Positions 1 through 8,433 of a DNA stretch of 64,000 bases are shown here, piece after piece (the stretch's first letter is position 1; each line of letters starts with the position of its first letter). The notes under the pieces were generated by a model that saw nothing but the letters and a program-made list of their open reading frames with translations, made no database searches and was not told where the DNA came from. The position numbers were made by a program, and so were the translations under genes. Source of the stretch: Streptomyces sp. ISL-100. Its GTDB lineage: Bacteria; Actinomycetota; Actinomycetes; Streptomycetales; Streptomycetaceae. Where the stretch lies: assembly GCF_018614615.1 (NCBI RefSeq), contig NZ_JAGGOK010000050.1, forward strand, positions 1 to 64,000, written 5' to 3'.

Positions 1-147
1 CGGGTAGGGGACAGCGCCGCAGGCACCCGCACCGCACACCCGTCCCCTGAACACCCCGTTCCCCTTCGATTACAGTGCTGCGCCAGACGTCCTCCAGACC
101 TCGTCCAGACGTCGTACGCCGGCACACACACCCGAAGGGCAGAAGCG

Positions 148-1263
148 GTGAGCGCACCAGTCACATCCGTATGGGGCCGCGCCGAGCAGCAGGACTTCCG
201 CAGCCGGGTCCGCGGCTGCCTGCTCGGCGGAGCGGTCGGCGACGCGCTCGGCGCCGGCGTGGCCGCCCTGAGCCTCGACGAGATACGCGCGGCGCACGGC
301 ATCGATGCCGTCACCGACCTCGTCCCCGCGTACGGCAGACGCGGCGCCGTCACCGCCGGCACCCAGCTGACCCTCTTCACCGTCGACGGCCTTATACGGG
401 CCCAGGTACGCCGCGACACAGGCGCCTGGCACCCGCCCACCGACGTACACCGCGCGCATCTGCGGTGGGCCCTCACCCAGCGCGACTGGGGCCCGGACGA
501 GCGCCGCAAGGACAACGGCTGGCTCGCCCGCGAGGAGTGGCTGTACGCCCGCCGCGATCCCTCCCGCGAATGCCTGACCGGGCTCGCCGACGAGACCATG
601 GGCACCCTCGACCAGCCCAGGAACCCCACCGCCCGCGACTCCGGCGCCATCACCCGCTCCGCGCCCTTCGGGCTGCTCGTCGGCTGGGAGCCGCAGCTCG
701 TCTTCCAGCTCGCCGTCGAGTGCGCCGCGCAGACCCACGGCCACCCCACGGCGTACCTCTCGGCCGGGGCGTTCGCCGTCGTCGTGCACGGTCTGGCGCG
801 CGGCGAGACCGTCGACGCCTCCGTCCAGCGCGCCCTCGCCCAGCTCGCCGCACGCCCCGGACACCAGCCTGTGACCGACGCCCTCAAGCACTCCCTCGGC
901 GCCGTACGCCAGGGCATGCCGTCCCCGGCCCGCGTCGAGTCCCTCGGCGACGGCCGCACCGCCGAGGACGTGCTGGCCATCGCGGTCTACTGCGCCCTCG
1001 TCGGCGAGGACATCCGCCACGGCCTGCGCCTCGCCGTCAATCACAGCGGAGCGTCCGACGCCACCGGGGCGCTCTGCGGCAGCCTGCTCGGCGCCCTGCA
1101 CGGTGAGACCGCACTGCCGCCGGGGTGGGTGGCGGAGCTCGAAGGGCGGGCCACGGTCCTCGAACTCGCCGACGACTTCGCGATGGAGATGACACAGGGC
1201 CCCGCCCTGCACGGCCCCGCGATCAACGCCCCCGGCTGGCTGTCCCGCTACCCGAGAGCCTGA
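148..1263 (+). CDS. ADP-ribosylglycohydrolase (DraG/ARH) family protein
   Basis: 371 aa, GTG start. Family members remove ADP-ribose from proteins or small molecules using a binuclear Mg site. Residues near the N-terminus (GCLLGGAVGDALGAG, about 30-45) match the family's first conserved block, and the C-terminal NHSGASDATGALCGSLLGA matches the metal-binding N-x-G-x-SD-x-x-GA block. The usual acidic TDDT motif after the first block is not evident: the corresponding stretch reads GTQLTLFT, so metal binding may be altered. Monocistronic and convergent with the symporter gene 22 bp away. Family call is good; substrate and activity are unknown. Confidence 0.85.
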   Translation: MSAPVTSVWGRAEQQDFRSRVRGCLLGGAVGDALGAGVAALSLDEIRAAHGIDAVTDLVPAYGRRGAVTAGTQLTLFTVDGLIRAQVRRDTGAWHPPTDVHRAHLRWALTQRDWGPDERRKDNGWLAREEWLYARRDPSRECLTGLADETMGTLDQPRNPTARDSGAITRSAPFGLLVGWEPQLVFQLAVECAAQTHGHPTAYLSAGAFAVVVHGLARGETVDASVQRALAQLAARPGHQPVTDALKHSLGAVRQGMPSPARVESLGDGRTAEDVLAIAVYCALVGEDIRHGLRLAVNHSGASDATGALCGSLLGALHGETALPPGWVAELEGRATVLELADDFAMEMTQGPALHGPAINAPGWLSRYPRA

Positions 1264-1285
1264 CCCGACACCACGCCACCCCGCG

Positions 1286-2842
1286 TTACTCCTTCACCCC
1301 CTCCCGCACAGCAGCATCACCCGCGCCGGCCGCGGCCGGTACCGCCGCGCCCGCCGACGAGTCGTCCCCGTCCGAGTTGATGCGCGCCAGCACCGCGTCG
1401 CGCTCCGGGGTGTCCTCCGGCTTGATGAAGCCGATGACGATGAACAGCACCAGCGAGACAGCCAGCGGCACCGACACCTGGTACTGCGTCGCGACGCCGT
1501 CCATCCCGTAGTTCACCACCCAGAAGGCGCACAGCCCGCACGCCCACGACACCAGCGCGGCCGTCGGCCCGGACTTACGGAACCGGGGCAGCAGCCCGAG
1601 CATGAACGGGATCGCGATCGGTCCCATCAGCCCCGCGACCCACTTGATGACGATCGTGATGATGTCCTTGAACGCCGGCGAATTGACCTGCGTCGCGATC
1701 GCCATCGACAGCGCCAGGAACGCCACGGTCGACAGCCGTGCGGCCACCAGCCCTGCCCGCTGCGACCAGCTGCGCGCCTTCACCGACAGCGCGGGCGCGA
1801 TGTCGCGCGTGAAGACGGCGGCGATGGCGTTGGCGTCCGAGGAACACATGGCCATCGTGTGGGAGAAGAAGCCGACGATGACGAGCCCCAGCAGACCGTG
1901 CGGCAGCAGCTGCTCGGTCATCAGCGCGTACGAGTCCGAGGCGTCCGGCTTCTGCGCGTCGACCAGCAGCGGCGCGCACCACATCGGGAAGAACAGAACC
2001 AGCGGCCACACCAGCCACAGGACCGCCGACAGCCGGGCCGACCGCGTGGCCTCGCGGGCGTTCGCCGTGGCCATGTAGCGCTGCGCCTGGTTCCACATGC
2101 CGCCCGAGTACTCGAACGTCTTGATGAAGAGATAGGCCAGCAGGAACATCATGGTGAAGTCGCCGGTCAGCGGGTCGTTGTGGCTCTCCGGGAGCTTGTC
2201 CCATACCGTCCACAGCGAGCTGAATCCGCCGAGCTCACCCATCACCGCGATCAGCATCGCGAGACCGGCGAAGAGCTGGATGATGAACTGCCCCAGCTCG
2301 GTCAGGGCGTCGGCCCACAGGCCGCCGACCGTGCAGTAGATGCCGGTGATGACGCCGGTGATGAGAATGCCCTGGTTGAGGGAGATGCCCGTGAAGACGG
2401 TCAGCAGTGTGGCGATCGCCGCCCACTTGGCGGCGACGTCCACGATCTTGAGCAGGACGCCGGACCAGGCGAGGGCCTGCTGGGTGGGCAGGTTGTAGCG
2501 GTTCTTGAGGTATTCGAGCGGCGAGGAGACGCCCAGCCTCGACCTGAGCCGGTTGAGCCTCGGGGCGAACAGGCTGGACCCGATCGCGATGCCGATCGCG
2601 ATCGGGAAGGACCACGTTACGAACGACGTGACACCGTACTTGTACGCGATGCCCGCGTAGCCGGTGAACATGACCGCGCTGTAGCCGGACATGTGATGGG
2701 AGATGCCGGACAGCCACCAGGGCATCTTTCCGCCGGCCGTGAAGAAGTCGCTGACGTTGTCCACGCGCTTGTGGGACCAGACGCCGATCGCGACCATGAT
2801 TCCGAAGTAGCCGATGAGCACGGCCCAGTCGAGACTGTTCAT
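1286..2842 (-). CDS. Sodium:solute symporter (SSS) family protein
   Basis: About 518 aa from the ATG at 2842, chosen because a GGAGGGGG ribosome site lies immediately upstream; an upstream in-frame start at 2878 lacks one. The protein begins MNSLDWAVLIGYFGIM and shows about 13 hydrophobic segments plus the family's GGRxMPWW-like block (TAGGKMPWWLSGISHHMSG) in the first loop. Members couple Na+ influx to uptake of sugars, amino acids or related solutes. The C-terminal tail of about 40 residues is hydrophilic and Ala-rich. The substrate cannot be read from sequence. Confidence 0.88.
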   Translation of the reverse strand: MNSLDWAVLIGYFGIMVAIGVWSHKRVDNVSDFFTAGGKMPWWLSGISHHMSGYSAVMFTGYAGIAYKYGVTSFVTWSFPIAIGIAIGSSLFAPRLNRLRSRLGVSSPLEYLKNRYNLPTQQALAWSGVLLKIVDVAAKWAAIATLLTVFTGISLNQGILITGVITGIYCTVGGLWADALTELGQFIIQLFAGLAMLIAVMGELGGFSSLWTVWDKLPESHNDPLTGDFTMMFLLAYLFIKTFEYSGGMWNQAQRYMATANAREATRSARLSAVLWLVWPLVLFFPMWCAPLLVDAQKPDASDSYALMTEQLLPHGLLGLVIVGFFSHTMAMCSSDANAIAAVFTRDIAPALSVKARSWSQRAGLVAARLSTVAFLALSMAIATQVNSPAFKDIITIVIKWVAGLMGPIAIPFMLGLLPRFRKSGPTAALVSWACGLCAFWVVNYGMDGVATQYQVSVPLAVSLVLFIVIGFIKPEDTPERDAVLARINSDGDDSSAGAAVPAAAGAGDAAVREGVKE

Positions 2843-3125
2843 GCCCCCTCCAGGGGTCCGCCTTGTCGCTGCGTTCAACTCAGTGAACTGGATCGTGCTT
2901 CGTCAGAACGTCCAATGGGGCGGCGCCCCCGTGCAGGAGCGGGGACTTTGGGGATTGAACCGTTTGTTCGGGGGGCTGGTCAAGGCTTTCAATGGTCAAG
3001 CATGTGAACGTAGGTCATAAAGCAGAACGTCTTTACTTGTTCTTGGCCAACCGGGACGTTGTCGTGAACGCGACGGCAGCCACACGATGGGCGGACGCTT
3101 CGTCAGGCGCCGTACACACGCAAAC
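2843..3125. other. Gene-free region upstream of the symporter
   Basis: No credible gene. It must hold the promoter of the minus-strand symporter gene. An inverted repeat GTTCA-N6-TGAAC (2873-2888) lies about 30 bp upstream of the symporter start and could be an operator. The middle (2960-3060) is less GC-rich than the surroundings. Nothing else recognised. Confidence 0.5.
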
Positions 3126-3155
3126 GACCGCACGGGACGCGGGTCCCGTGCGGTC
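3126..3155 (-). terminator. Hairpin terminator of the SDR gene
   Basis: Perfect 13-bp inverted repeat (GACCGCACGGGAC ... GTCCCGTGCGGTC) with a 4-nt loop, 36 bp beyond the stop of the minus-strand SDR gene. On the minus strand it is followed by a short GTTTG stretch. Confidence 0.8.
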
Positions 3156-3191
3156 GGAAGAGGGGGGAACAGGGCAGCGACCAGCGAGCGA

Positions 3192-3980
3192 CTACCGCAT
3201 CAGCTCACCCGCGTTGACCAGCAGCGACTGCCCCGTGATGGCGCGGGCCCGGTCCGAGGCCAGGAAGGTCACGGCCTCCGCCACGTCGCCGTCCGTGGCC
3301 AGTTCGGGCAGCGCCATACGCTCCGTCAGCCGGCCCAGCACCTCCGGCTCCGGTACGCCCTCGCTGTGCGCCGTGAACTGGACGTACGCCTGGACCGGCG
3401 GGCCCCACATCCACCCGGGCAGCACGGTGTTGACCCTGATCCGGTACGGCCCGAGTTCGCGCGCCATCGAGTACATCGCCGAGGTGAGCGCCCCCTTGGA
3501 GGCCGCGTACGCCGCCTGCTCGACCTGCGAGGGTGCGGCGATCGCCGACTGCGTACCGATGATGACGACCGAGCCGCCCCGTTCCTTCAGCGCGGGCAGG
3601 CATGCCCGCGTCATCCGCAGCGTCCCCAGCAGGTTCACGTCGAGGACGCTCTGCCAGGTGGCGAAGTCCGCGCCCTCGACGCCCCCGAAGTAGCTGTCCC
3701 AGGCCGCGACATGGACGACCGCGTCGATGCGCCCGAAGCGCTCGACGGCGAGTGCGGCCAGCGCCTCGCACTGCTCTTCGTGGGCGATGTCCGTGGCGAG
3801 GTGGGCCGTGTGCCGGCCGTCCGGATCGATCTCGGCGGCGCACTTGACGAGGTTCGCCTCGGTGCGGGCGCCGAGGACCGCATTGCCGCCGTCCCGTACG
3901 GCGGCCGCGGCGATCCGGTGCCCGAGCCCGGCACCGACACCCGACACGACGACGGTCTTCCCCTGAAGCAGCATCGGCAT
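3192..3980 (-). CDS. SDR family NAD(P)-dependent oxidoreductase
   Basis: 262 aa. A classical short-chain dehydrogenase/reductase with the nucleotide motif near the N-terminus (SGVGAGLG, a TGxxxGxG variant), NAG replaced by VAA in the middle, catalytic Ser in IGTQSA, and the YAASKGA active-site Tyr/Lys. ATG at 3980 is preceded by GGAGG. The C-terminal ITGQSLLVNAGE is the usual IxGxxxxxDGG-like end. Directly upstream is the palindrome TCTGACGGAACGTCAGA (4008-4024), probably an operator shared with the gene at 5912. The two were probably a divergent pair before a recombinase gene came to lie between them. Substrate unknown. Confidence 0.9.
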   Translation of the reverse strand: MPMLLQGKTVVVSGVGAGLGHRIAAAAVRDGGNAVLGARTEANLVKCAAEIDPDGRHTAHLATDIAHEEQCEALAALAVERFGRIDAVVHVAAWDSYFGGVEGADFATWQSVLDVNLLGTLRMTRACLPALKERGGSVVIIGTQSAIAAPSQVEQAAYAASKGALTSAMYSMARELGPYRIRVNTVLPGWMWGPPVQAYVQFTAHSEGVPEPEVLGRLTERMALPELATDGDVAEAVTFLASDRARAITGQSLLVNAGELMR

Positions 3981-4007
3981 TCGGTGCCTCCCCGCTCTGG
4001 CTATCTA

Positions 4008-4024
4008 TCTGACGGAACGTCAGA
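4008..4024. promoter_or_regulatory. Palindromic operator TCTGACG-N3-CGTCAGA
   Basis: 17-bp palindrome with 7-bp arms, 27 bp upstream of the SDR start. The inner arms CTGACG/CGTCAG are identical to those of the palindrome at 5863-5879 upstream of the EthD-like gene. Palindromes of this size and spacing are typical TetR-family sites; the regulator is not in this window. Confidence 0.7.
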
Positions 4025-4088
4025 GTAAGTCCGTATGGCGTGGGAAGGAAGGGAAGGCCGGAGGCTGAGGCCGGGTCGGCGGTGTGGA

Positions 4089-5738
4089 TCAGAGGTACTG
4101 CGGCTTGATGTGCTCGGGGTTGAACGGGGCGCGCCCTTTGCCGGAGGGCATCACGTAGATGGCGCTGAAGATCTCGGCTACCAGAGTGCGGCGTTGCTCC
4201 AGTCCGCCGGTTCGCCACTCGCTCTCGTAGTCGCGCGTCAGGCAGTGTCGTGCGTGCGAGGTGTGGTCGGCCAGTTCACCCTCCAGCCGGTCGAGTTCGG
4301 CATTCATCGATGCGAGAGCCTGGTAGTAGTCATCGGGCCGCATCCCTTGCACACTCTCCGAACCCGTGGCCCATGACGCGATGAGATCCCGCTTGCGGGC
4401 GGCGACACCCGAGATTCTTGTCCGCAGGGTGTCCACGATTTCGGCGCGACTGGTGGGTTCCTCTGTTGTCGACGCATCAGCGGCGTGGGCCCGAGCCCAC
4501 TCGTTGATCAGCCCTTCCAAGTGCTGGTCCACCGGCTCCGCGCGTCGACTCACCTTGCCGCAGGCGTTACGGCCCTTGCCGGGGCAGTAGTAGATGACGT
4601 GTCCGCGGCCGGTAACCCGCTTGGTGCTCATGGGTGCTTTGCAGATCCCGCACCTCAGGTACCCGGTGAACACGTACTTGCGGTAGTTGGTGCCTTCGGG
4701 ATTACTCAGAAGGCCCTTCTGCCGGCCGGCAAGCCGTCGCTGGTCCAGCTCGAGTTGGGCATCGGCCCACAACTTTTTCGAGACGACTGGCTCCCACGTC
4801 CCGAGGACGGGGAGCCCGTCTTCGCCGAGTAGGACGCGGCTCCAACCGTCTCGCTGTCGCGAGATCTCGCTCCGGTGCTTGCCCTGGTAGGAAACGAAGC
4901 CGCAGTAGCGAGGATTGGTGAGGATCGCCTTCACTGTCGGCGGCGCCCACTTGGCGCCTCGGGGGGACGGAATGTTGTCCTGGTTGAGGTCCCGTGCGAT
5001 GCCGGTGATGGATCTACCGGCCGCGAACTGGTCGTAGATGCGCCTTGCGATCCGCGCACGGTCCGGCCGAAGGGTCCCGTTGGCGTTCCAGGCGTGCGGC
5101 GTTCTGCCCGTCAGCTCGCCGGCTGAGGCATCTGCCAGATGATTCCTGGCTACACGGCGGGAGGTGTCTTCGGAGGCCTTGAGGGCCATGATGCACAGCA
5201 TCCGCGCCATGTGCCGATCGGCGTCATTGATGAGGTTGAGGTCGCCTGTGACGCCGACCGCCGGCTTCATCGTGTGCTCAACTACGTCGATGAGGTCCTC
5301 GAGATCCCTCGGCTGTCGCGCCAGCCGATCAGTGTCATAGAAGATGACGCCGTCGATCCGGCCTGACAGAAGGTCGCTCAACATGCGACGGAAGGCCGGG
5401 CGGAGCACTATCCAGTCGATCCCACCGTCGCTCTTCGCGATCCGCTTCTTCTTGAAGGCTCCGGTGTCGTTCTCTCGGTAAACCTCGGCGAACGAGCCCC
5501 AGGCGAGGTTGATCCGTTTCTGCTCGGTGTCTCGTAGCTGGAGATCGATCCCCTTCTCGATCCCATGGCGGTCGAAGGACGTGCGCAGATAGCAGCCAGG
5601 TCGTTGTGGAACGTACTCACGCAACGAGTCTCCGACGGCGAGCGCGACTGATGTGCGGTTCCGAACGCGCTCCGGGATCACGATGCCGTCCCATGAGGCG
5701 TCAAGTCCCGTCGTTTCGATGGCGCGCAATGTGTTCAT
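4089..5738 (-). CDS. Large serine recombinase/integrase
   Basis: 549 aa. N-terminal resolvase domain after an unusual leader of about 50 residues: the catalytic Ser is in CYLRTSFDRHG (about 54-58), followed by the conserved YDTDRLARQPRDLEDL block. Then comes a recombinase domain (GITGIARDLNQDNIPSPRGAKWAPPTVKAILTNPRYCG region) and a zinc ribbon CGIC...YYCPGKGRNAC, ending in a coiled-coil stretch. The architecture and length match actinophage or ICE integrases. It stands alone, with no excisionase or phage genes beside it, and separates two genes with matching operators, so it is probably a remnant of an integrated element. No attL/attR repeat was identified by eye. Confidence 0.9.
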   Translation of the reverse strand: MNTLRAIETTGLDASWDGIVIPERVRNRTSVALAVGDSLREYVPQRPGCYLRTSFDRHGIEKGIDLQLRDTEQKRINLAWGSFAEVYRENDTGAFKKKRIAKSDGGIDWIVLRPAFRRMLSDLLSGRIDGVIFYDTDRLARQPRDLEDLIDVVEHTMKPAVGVTGDLNLINDADRHMARMLCIMALKASEDTSRRVARNHLADASAGELTGRTPHAWNANGTLRPDRARIARRIYDQFAAGRSITGIARDLNQDNIPSPRGAKWAPPTVKAILTNPRYCGFVSYQGKHRSEISRQRDGWSRVLLGEDGLPVLGTWEPVVSKKLWADAQLELDQRRLAGRQKGLLSNPEGTNYRKYVFTGYLRCGICKAPMSTKRVTGRGHVIYYCPGKGRNACGKVSRRAEPVDQHLEGLINEWARAHAADASTTEEPTSRAEIVDTLRTRISGVAARKRDLIASWATGSESVQGMRPDDYYQALASMNAELDRLEGELADHTSHARHCLTRDYESEWRTGGLEQRRTLVAEIFSAIYVMPSGKGRAPFNPEHIKPQYL

Positions 5739-5776
5739 GGCCCTCCCAGGTGGCGGTGTAACGCACCTCAGAACGT

Positions 5777-5793
5777 AGCCACTTAGAGTGGCT
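5777..5793. promoter_or_regulatory. Inverted repeat upstream of recombinase
   Basis: AGCCACT-TAG-AGTGGCT, perfect 7-bp arms, about 40 bp upstream of the recombinase start. A further half site GGCCACT occurs about 20 bp away (near 5798-5804). It could be an autoregulatory site or part of the element's attachment region. Confidence 0.4.
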
Positions 5794-5862
5794 GTATCGT
5801 CGCATTAGGCCACTATCGGCCGCATGAGTGACTACTCGCACGGACATTCCTATTCGTTGCGA

Positions 5863-5879
5863 GCTGACGTACCGTCAGC
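5863..5879. promoter_or_regulatory. Palindromic operator GCTGACG-N3-CGTCAGC
   Basis: 17-bp palindrome with the same CTGACG/CGTCAG arms as the one at 4008-4024, 32 bp upstream of the EthD-like gene. The pair suggests one repressor controls both genes. Confidence 0.7.
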
Positions 5880-5911
5880 AGCGCCCGTAGAGGTCCGATA
5901 AGGGAGGCTGT

Positions 5912-6775
5912 GTGAAGGGGAGTGGGCGCGACAAGAGCGACCTGGAGCTGTACGCCAAGTTGGCGTCGGTCGGGCCGTACGGCGTTGCGGTTGGACATGC
6001 CTTGATCACCATGGTCGAGCCGCATCCCGGGCACGAGCGCGACTACCACAGATGGTATGAAGATGATCACTACATCGCCGGCGCGATGGCCATGCCCTGG
6101 ATGTACGCCGGCCGCCGCTGGGTCGCCACCCGTGACCTTCAGCTGCTGCGCTACCCGGAGAAGTCGGCCGTCGCGCAGCCCGTCACCGCGGGCTGTTACC
6201 TCTCGACGTACTGGGTGACGGAGGGCCGCTACGAGGAGCACATGAAGTGGACCGTCGGCATCAACAAGCGGCTCAACCGCGACGGGCGCGTCCATCAGGG
6301 CCGTACGCACGTCTTCACGGCCTTCCAGGACCACGAGGCCACCGTCTACCGCGACGGGTCCGCCGGGCCGCGCGACTTCCACGCGCTCGACCATCCGTAC
6401 CGTGGACTGGTGCTGGAGGTCGTCGACGCCGAGAGCCCCGAGCAGCGGGCGGAGCTGCTGGAGTGGCTGCGGGGCACCCATCTGCCGGAGCGACTGGCGG
6501 GTACCGGCGCCGGCTCATCGGCTGCCATGGTCACGGTCTTCCGGCCGACGCCGTTGCCGGGCGACCGGATGAGCTACGTGAAGCAGGTCGAGGGGGTCGA
6601 TACCCGGCTGACGCTGCTGTGGTTCCTGGAGGCCGATCCGCGCGAGGCGTGGGAGGAGCGGTTCGGCGGTCTGGACGGGCAGGTGGCCGCTTCGGGGCTG
6701 GGCCGGGTGGAACTGGTGGCACCGTTCATCCCGACGGTCCCGGGGACGGACCAGTACGTAAACGAACTGCGCTGA
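5912..6775 (+). CDS. Conserved EthD-like (dimeric alpha-beta barrel) protein
   Basis: 287 aa, GTG start with AGGGAGG just upstream. I do not recognise an exact family. The N-terminal half contains HPGHERDYHRWYEDDHYIAGAMAMPWMYAGRRW, which resembles EthD/ferredoxin-like monooxygenase barrels (H-x-W-Y-D-x-H pattern), and the second half repeats a similar layout (EWLRGTHLPERLAG). Paired through a shared operator with the SDR gene, so probably in the same catabolic or detoxification response. Followed by a bidirectional hairpin. No catalytic assignment is possible from sequence alone. Confidence 0.75.
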   Translation: MKGSGRDKSDLELYAKLASVGPYGVAVGHALITMVEPHPGHERDYHRWYEDDHYIAGAMAMPWMYAGRRWVATRDLQLLRYPEKSAVAQPVTAGCYLSTYWVTEGRYEEHMKWTVGINKRLNRDGRVHQGRTHVFTAFQDHEATVYRDGSAGPRDFHALDHPYRGLVLEVVDAESPEQRAELLEWLRGTHLPERLAGTGAGSSAAMVTVFRPTPLPGDRMSYVKQVEGVDTRLTLLWFLEADPREAWEERFGGLDGQVAASGLGRVELVAPFIPTVPGTDQYVNELR

Positions 6776-6798
6776 GCGTATGTGGGCCGGGGTACGCC

Positions 6799-6841
6799 AG
6801 AGCCCCCTCGGCCAGGACGGCGGACCGGTCGAGAGGGCTCT
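6799..6841. terminator. Bidirectional terminator hairpin
   Basis: AGAGCCCCCTCG ... CGAGAGGGCTCT, 12-bp arms with one mismatch, between the convergent EthD-like gene (ends 6775) and the DUF397 gene (ends 6875). Confidence 0.7.
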
Positions 6842-6874
6842 CTGCCGTAACTCGGGCTGCTCAGTGCGGACCTG

Positions 6875-7084
6875 TCAGCCGAGGTCGAAAGTCCCCTGGC
6901 CGACCCCGCCCACGAATGCGCTCCAGGAACCGGGAGCGAAGGTGATCGAAGGGCCCTCGGGCGCCTTCGAGTCCCGCACCGCGACGGCGTGTGTGACCGG
7001 GGACTTGACCTCTACGCATGCGCCGTTGCCTCCGGAGTACGAGGACTTCGTCCAGGTGTCCGTAGCGCCCTGATGGATTGCCAT
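6875..7084 (-). CDS. DUF397 domain protein
   Basis: 69 aa from the ATG at 7084 (GGAG 8 nt upstream). Characteristic DUF397 sequence: WTKSSYSGGNGACVEV, VRDSKAPEGP and the terminal WSAFV block. DUF397 proteins are small partners of XRE/DUF5753 regulators in Streptomyces, in the WhiJ-like group. The regulator is encoded immediately upstream on the same strand (ends 7271), fitting this arrangement; the pairing is inferred from family knowledge. Confidence 0.93.
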   Translation of the reverse strand: MAIHQGATDTWTKSSYSGGNGACVEVKSPVTHAVAVRDSKAPEGPSITFAPGSWSAFVGGVGQGTFDLG

Positions 7085-7270
7085 GTTCGCTCCGATTTTG
7101 CTGGTCGTGGAGGGAGACGCCAACGTTTTGTGCTGGCGGGAGCGACGCTACTCGCGAACTTGTCGGCGTGAGGGGGGCGTTCACCCGACCGGATGGCATA
7201 TTCCATGTAAGCCTTCCGCTGCGGGGCGGCCACGGTGTACCGTTCCGGTTCCCTCGGCGGAAGCGCTGCT

Positions 7271-8128
7271 TCATCGCGCGTATTCCTTCGCGATGTCCGC
7301 GATGAACTGGCGCGACGCTTCGACATTCAGCGCCTGGGCGCGCAGATGCTCGTACATCACGCTGTACTTCTGAACGTCGTTGGCCTTCTCCAGGTAGAGG
7401 TCGCTCGTGACGCCCTCGATGTAGACCACGCTGGAGTCGGCCGCGTCAGGGAACTCCAGGATCGCGTAATGGCCGCTGATGCCGGGATGGGCGCCCATGT
7501 CGAAGGGGAGTATCTGGACCGTCACATGGGGCAGCTGAGACTGCTCCACCAGGTGCTCCAACTGCTCGCGCATGAGCTGCTTGTCGCCGACTACGCGGCG
7601 CAGCGAGGCCTCGTCAATGACGGCCCACAGGCGCAGCGGCTGTTCGGCCGTGAGGATGCGTTCCTGTCGGCGCAGTCTGACGTTGACCCGTTTCTCCACG
7701 TCGGTCGCCGCCGTCTCGGGCAGCGCGCCGGTGATGAGCGCCTCGGCGTACTGCGGGGTCTGGAGGAGGCCGGGGACGATCTGGGGGTCGTACACGCGCA
7801 GTGAGGCGGCGTCGGTCTCCAGGCCGATGTAGACGCTGTACGGGATGTCGCCGAAGGCGTGCCACCAGCCCTGCTGGCGGGAGTCCTTGGCCATCTGCAT
7901 CAGCGAGTCGACGATCCGGTGGTCCTCGACGTCGTACACACCGCACAGGTCGCGTACGTCGCGCTGGCTGATGGAGCGGCGGCCGTTCTCGAGGCGGCTG
8001 ATCTTCGACTGGGAGACGAGCAGGCGCTCCGCCACCTCTTCGGCCGTCATGCCCTTGAGCTCGCGGAGCCGGCGGAGCTCTTGGCCGAGTCGGCGTCGCC
8101 TGACGGTTGGGTTGACGTTGGACGCCAC
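7271..8128 (-). CDS. XRE family transcriptional regulator with DUF5753
   Basis: About 285 aa from the GTG at 8128, chosen for the GGAGGTG site 8 nt upstream; longer in-frame extensions lack one. The N-terminal helix-turn-helix (about 10-70) includes MTAEEVAERLLVSQSKISRLENGRR. The C-terminal about 180 residues are DUF5753 (VPGLLQTPQYAEALI, and an RQERIL block). In Streptomyces these regulators pair with a DUF397 partner and influence development or secondary metabolism. Here the DUF397 gene follows at 7084. Confidence 0.93.
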   Translation of the reverse strand: MASNVNPTVRRRRLGQELRRLRELKGMTAEEVAERLLVSQSKISRLENGRRSISQRDVRDLCGVYDVEDHRIVDSLMQMAKDSRQQGWWHAFGDIPYSVYIGLETDAASLRVYDPQIVPGLLQTPQYAEALITGALPETAATDVEKRVNVRLRRQERILTAEQPLRLWAVIDEASLRRVVGDKQLMREQLEHLVEQSQLPHVTVQILPFDMGAHPGISGHYAILEFPDAADSSVVYIEGVTSDLYLEKANDVQKYSVMYEHLRAQALNVEASRQFIADIAKEYAR

Positions 8129-8433
8129 GGGAACTGCACCTCCGGCTGAGTGCGTTGTGCCTATGTACTGCCAGCACGCTCTACTGCTCAGCAGACTGCC
8201 ACCAATGGTCATGTCCGCGCTGGGAAATGGCCACACACGGTGCCGGCGCAAGCGCGCGGGGTGGCGGTCCGGTCCTGTCCAGGATGGCCTGGACGACCGT
8301 TCCACTACCCCGCGCGCTTCGGTGCGGCTCCCGAACCGGGTCTTGGGGACGTCGGTGCGGCGTTGGTGCTACGGGTGCTGCTCGGGTGCTACTCGGTGGC
8401 GCTCGGGTGGTGCTCTTCGGGCTGCGGCCCGGC
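8129..8433. other. Gene-free region between XRE regulator and GPP34 gene
   Basis: 305 bp with no convincing gene. It carries the promoter of the minus-strand regulator. The part near 8365-8425 has short imperfect CTCGGGTGGTGCT-like repeats. No clear hairpin or operator recognised. Confidence 0.5.

Noticed and set aside
5739..5862. Attachment site for the serine recombinase
   Set aside because: No direct repeat shared with the other side (4025-4088) could be identified by eye. Serine integrase cores can be 2-3 bp, so none is claimed.
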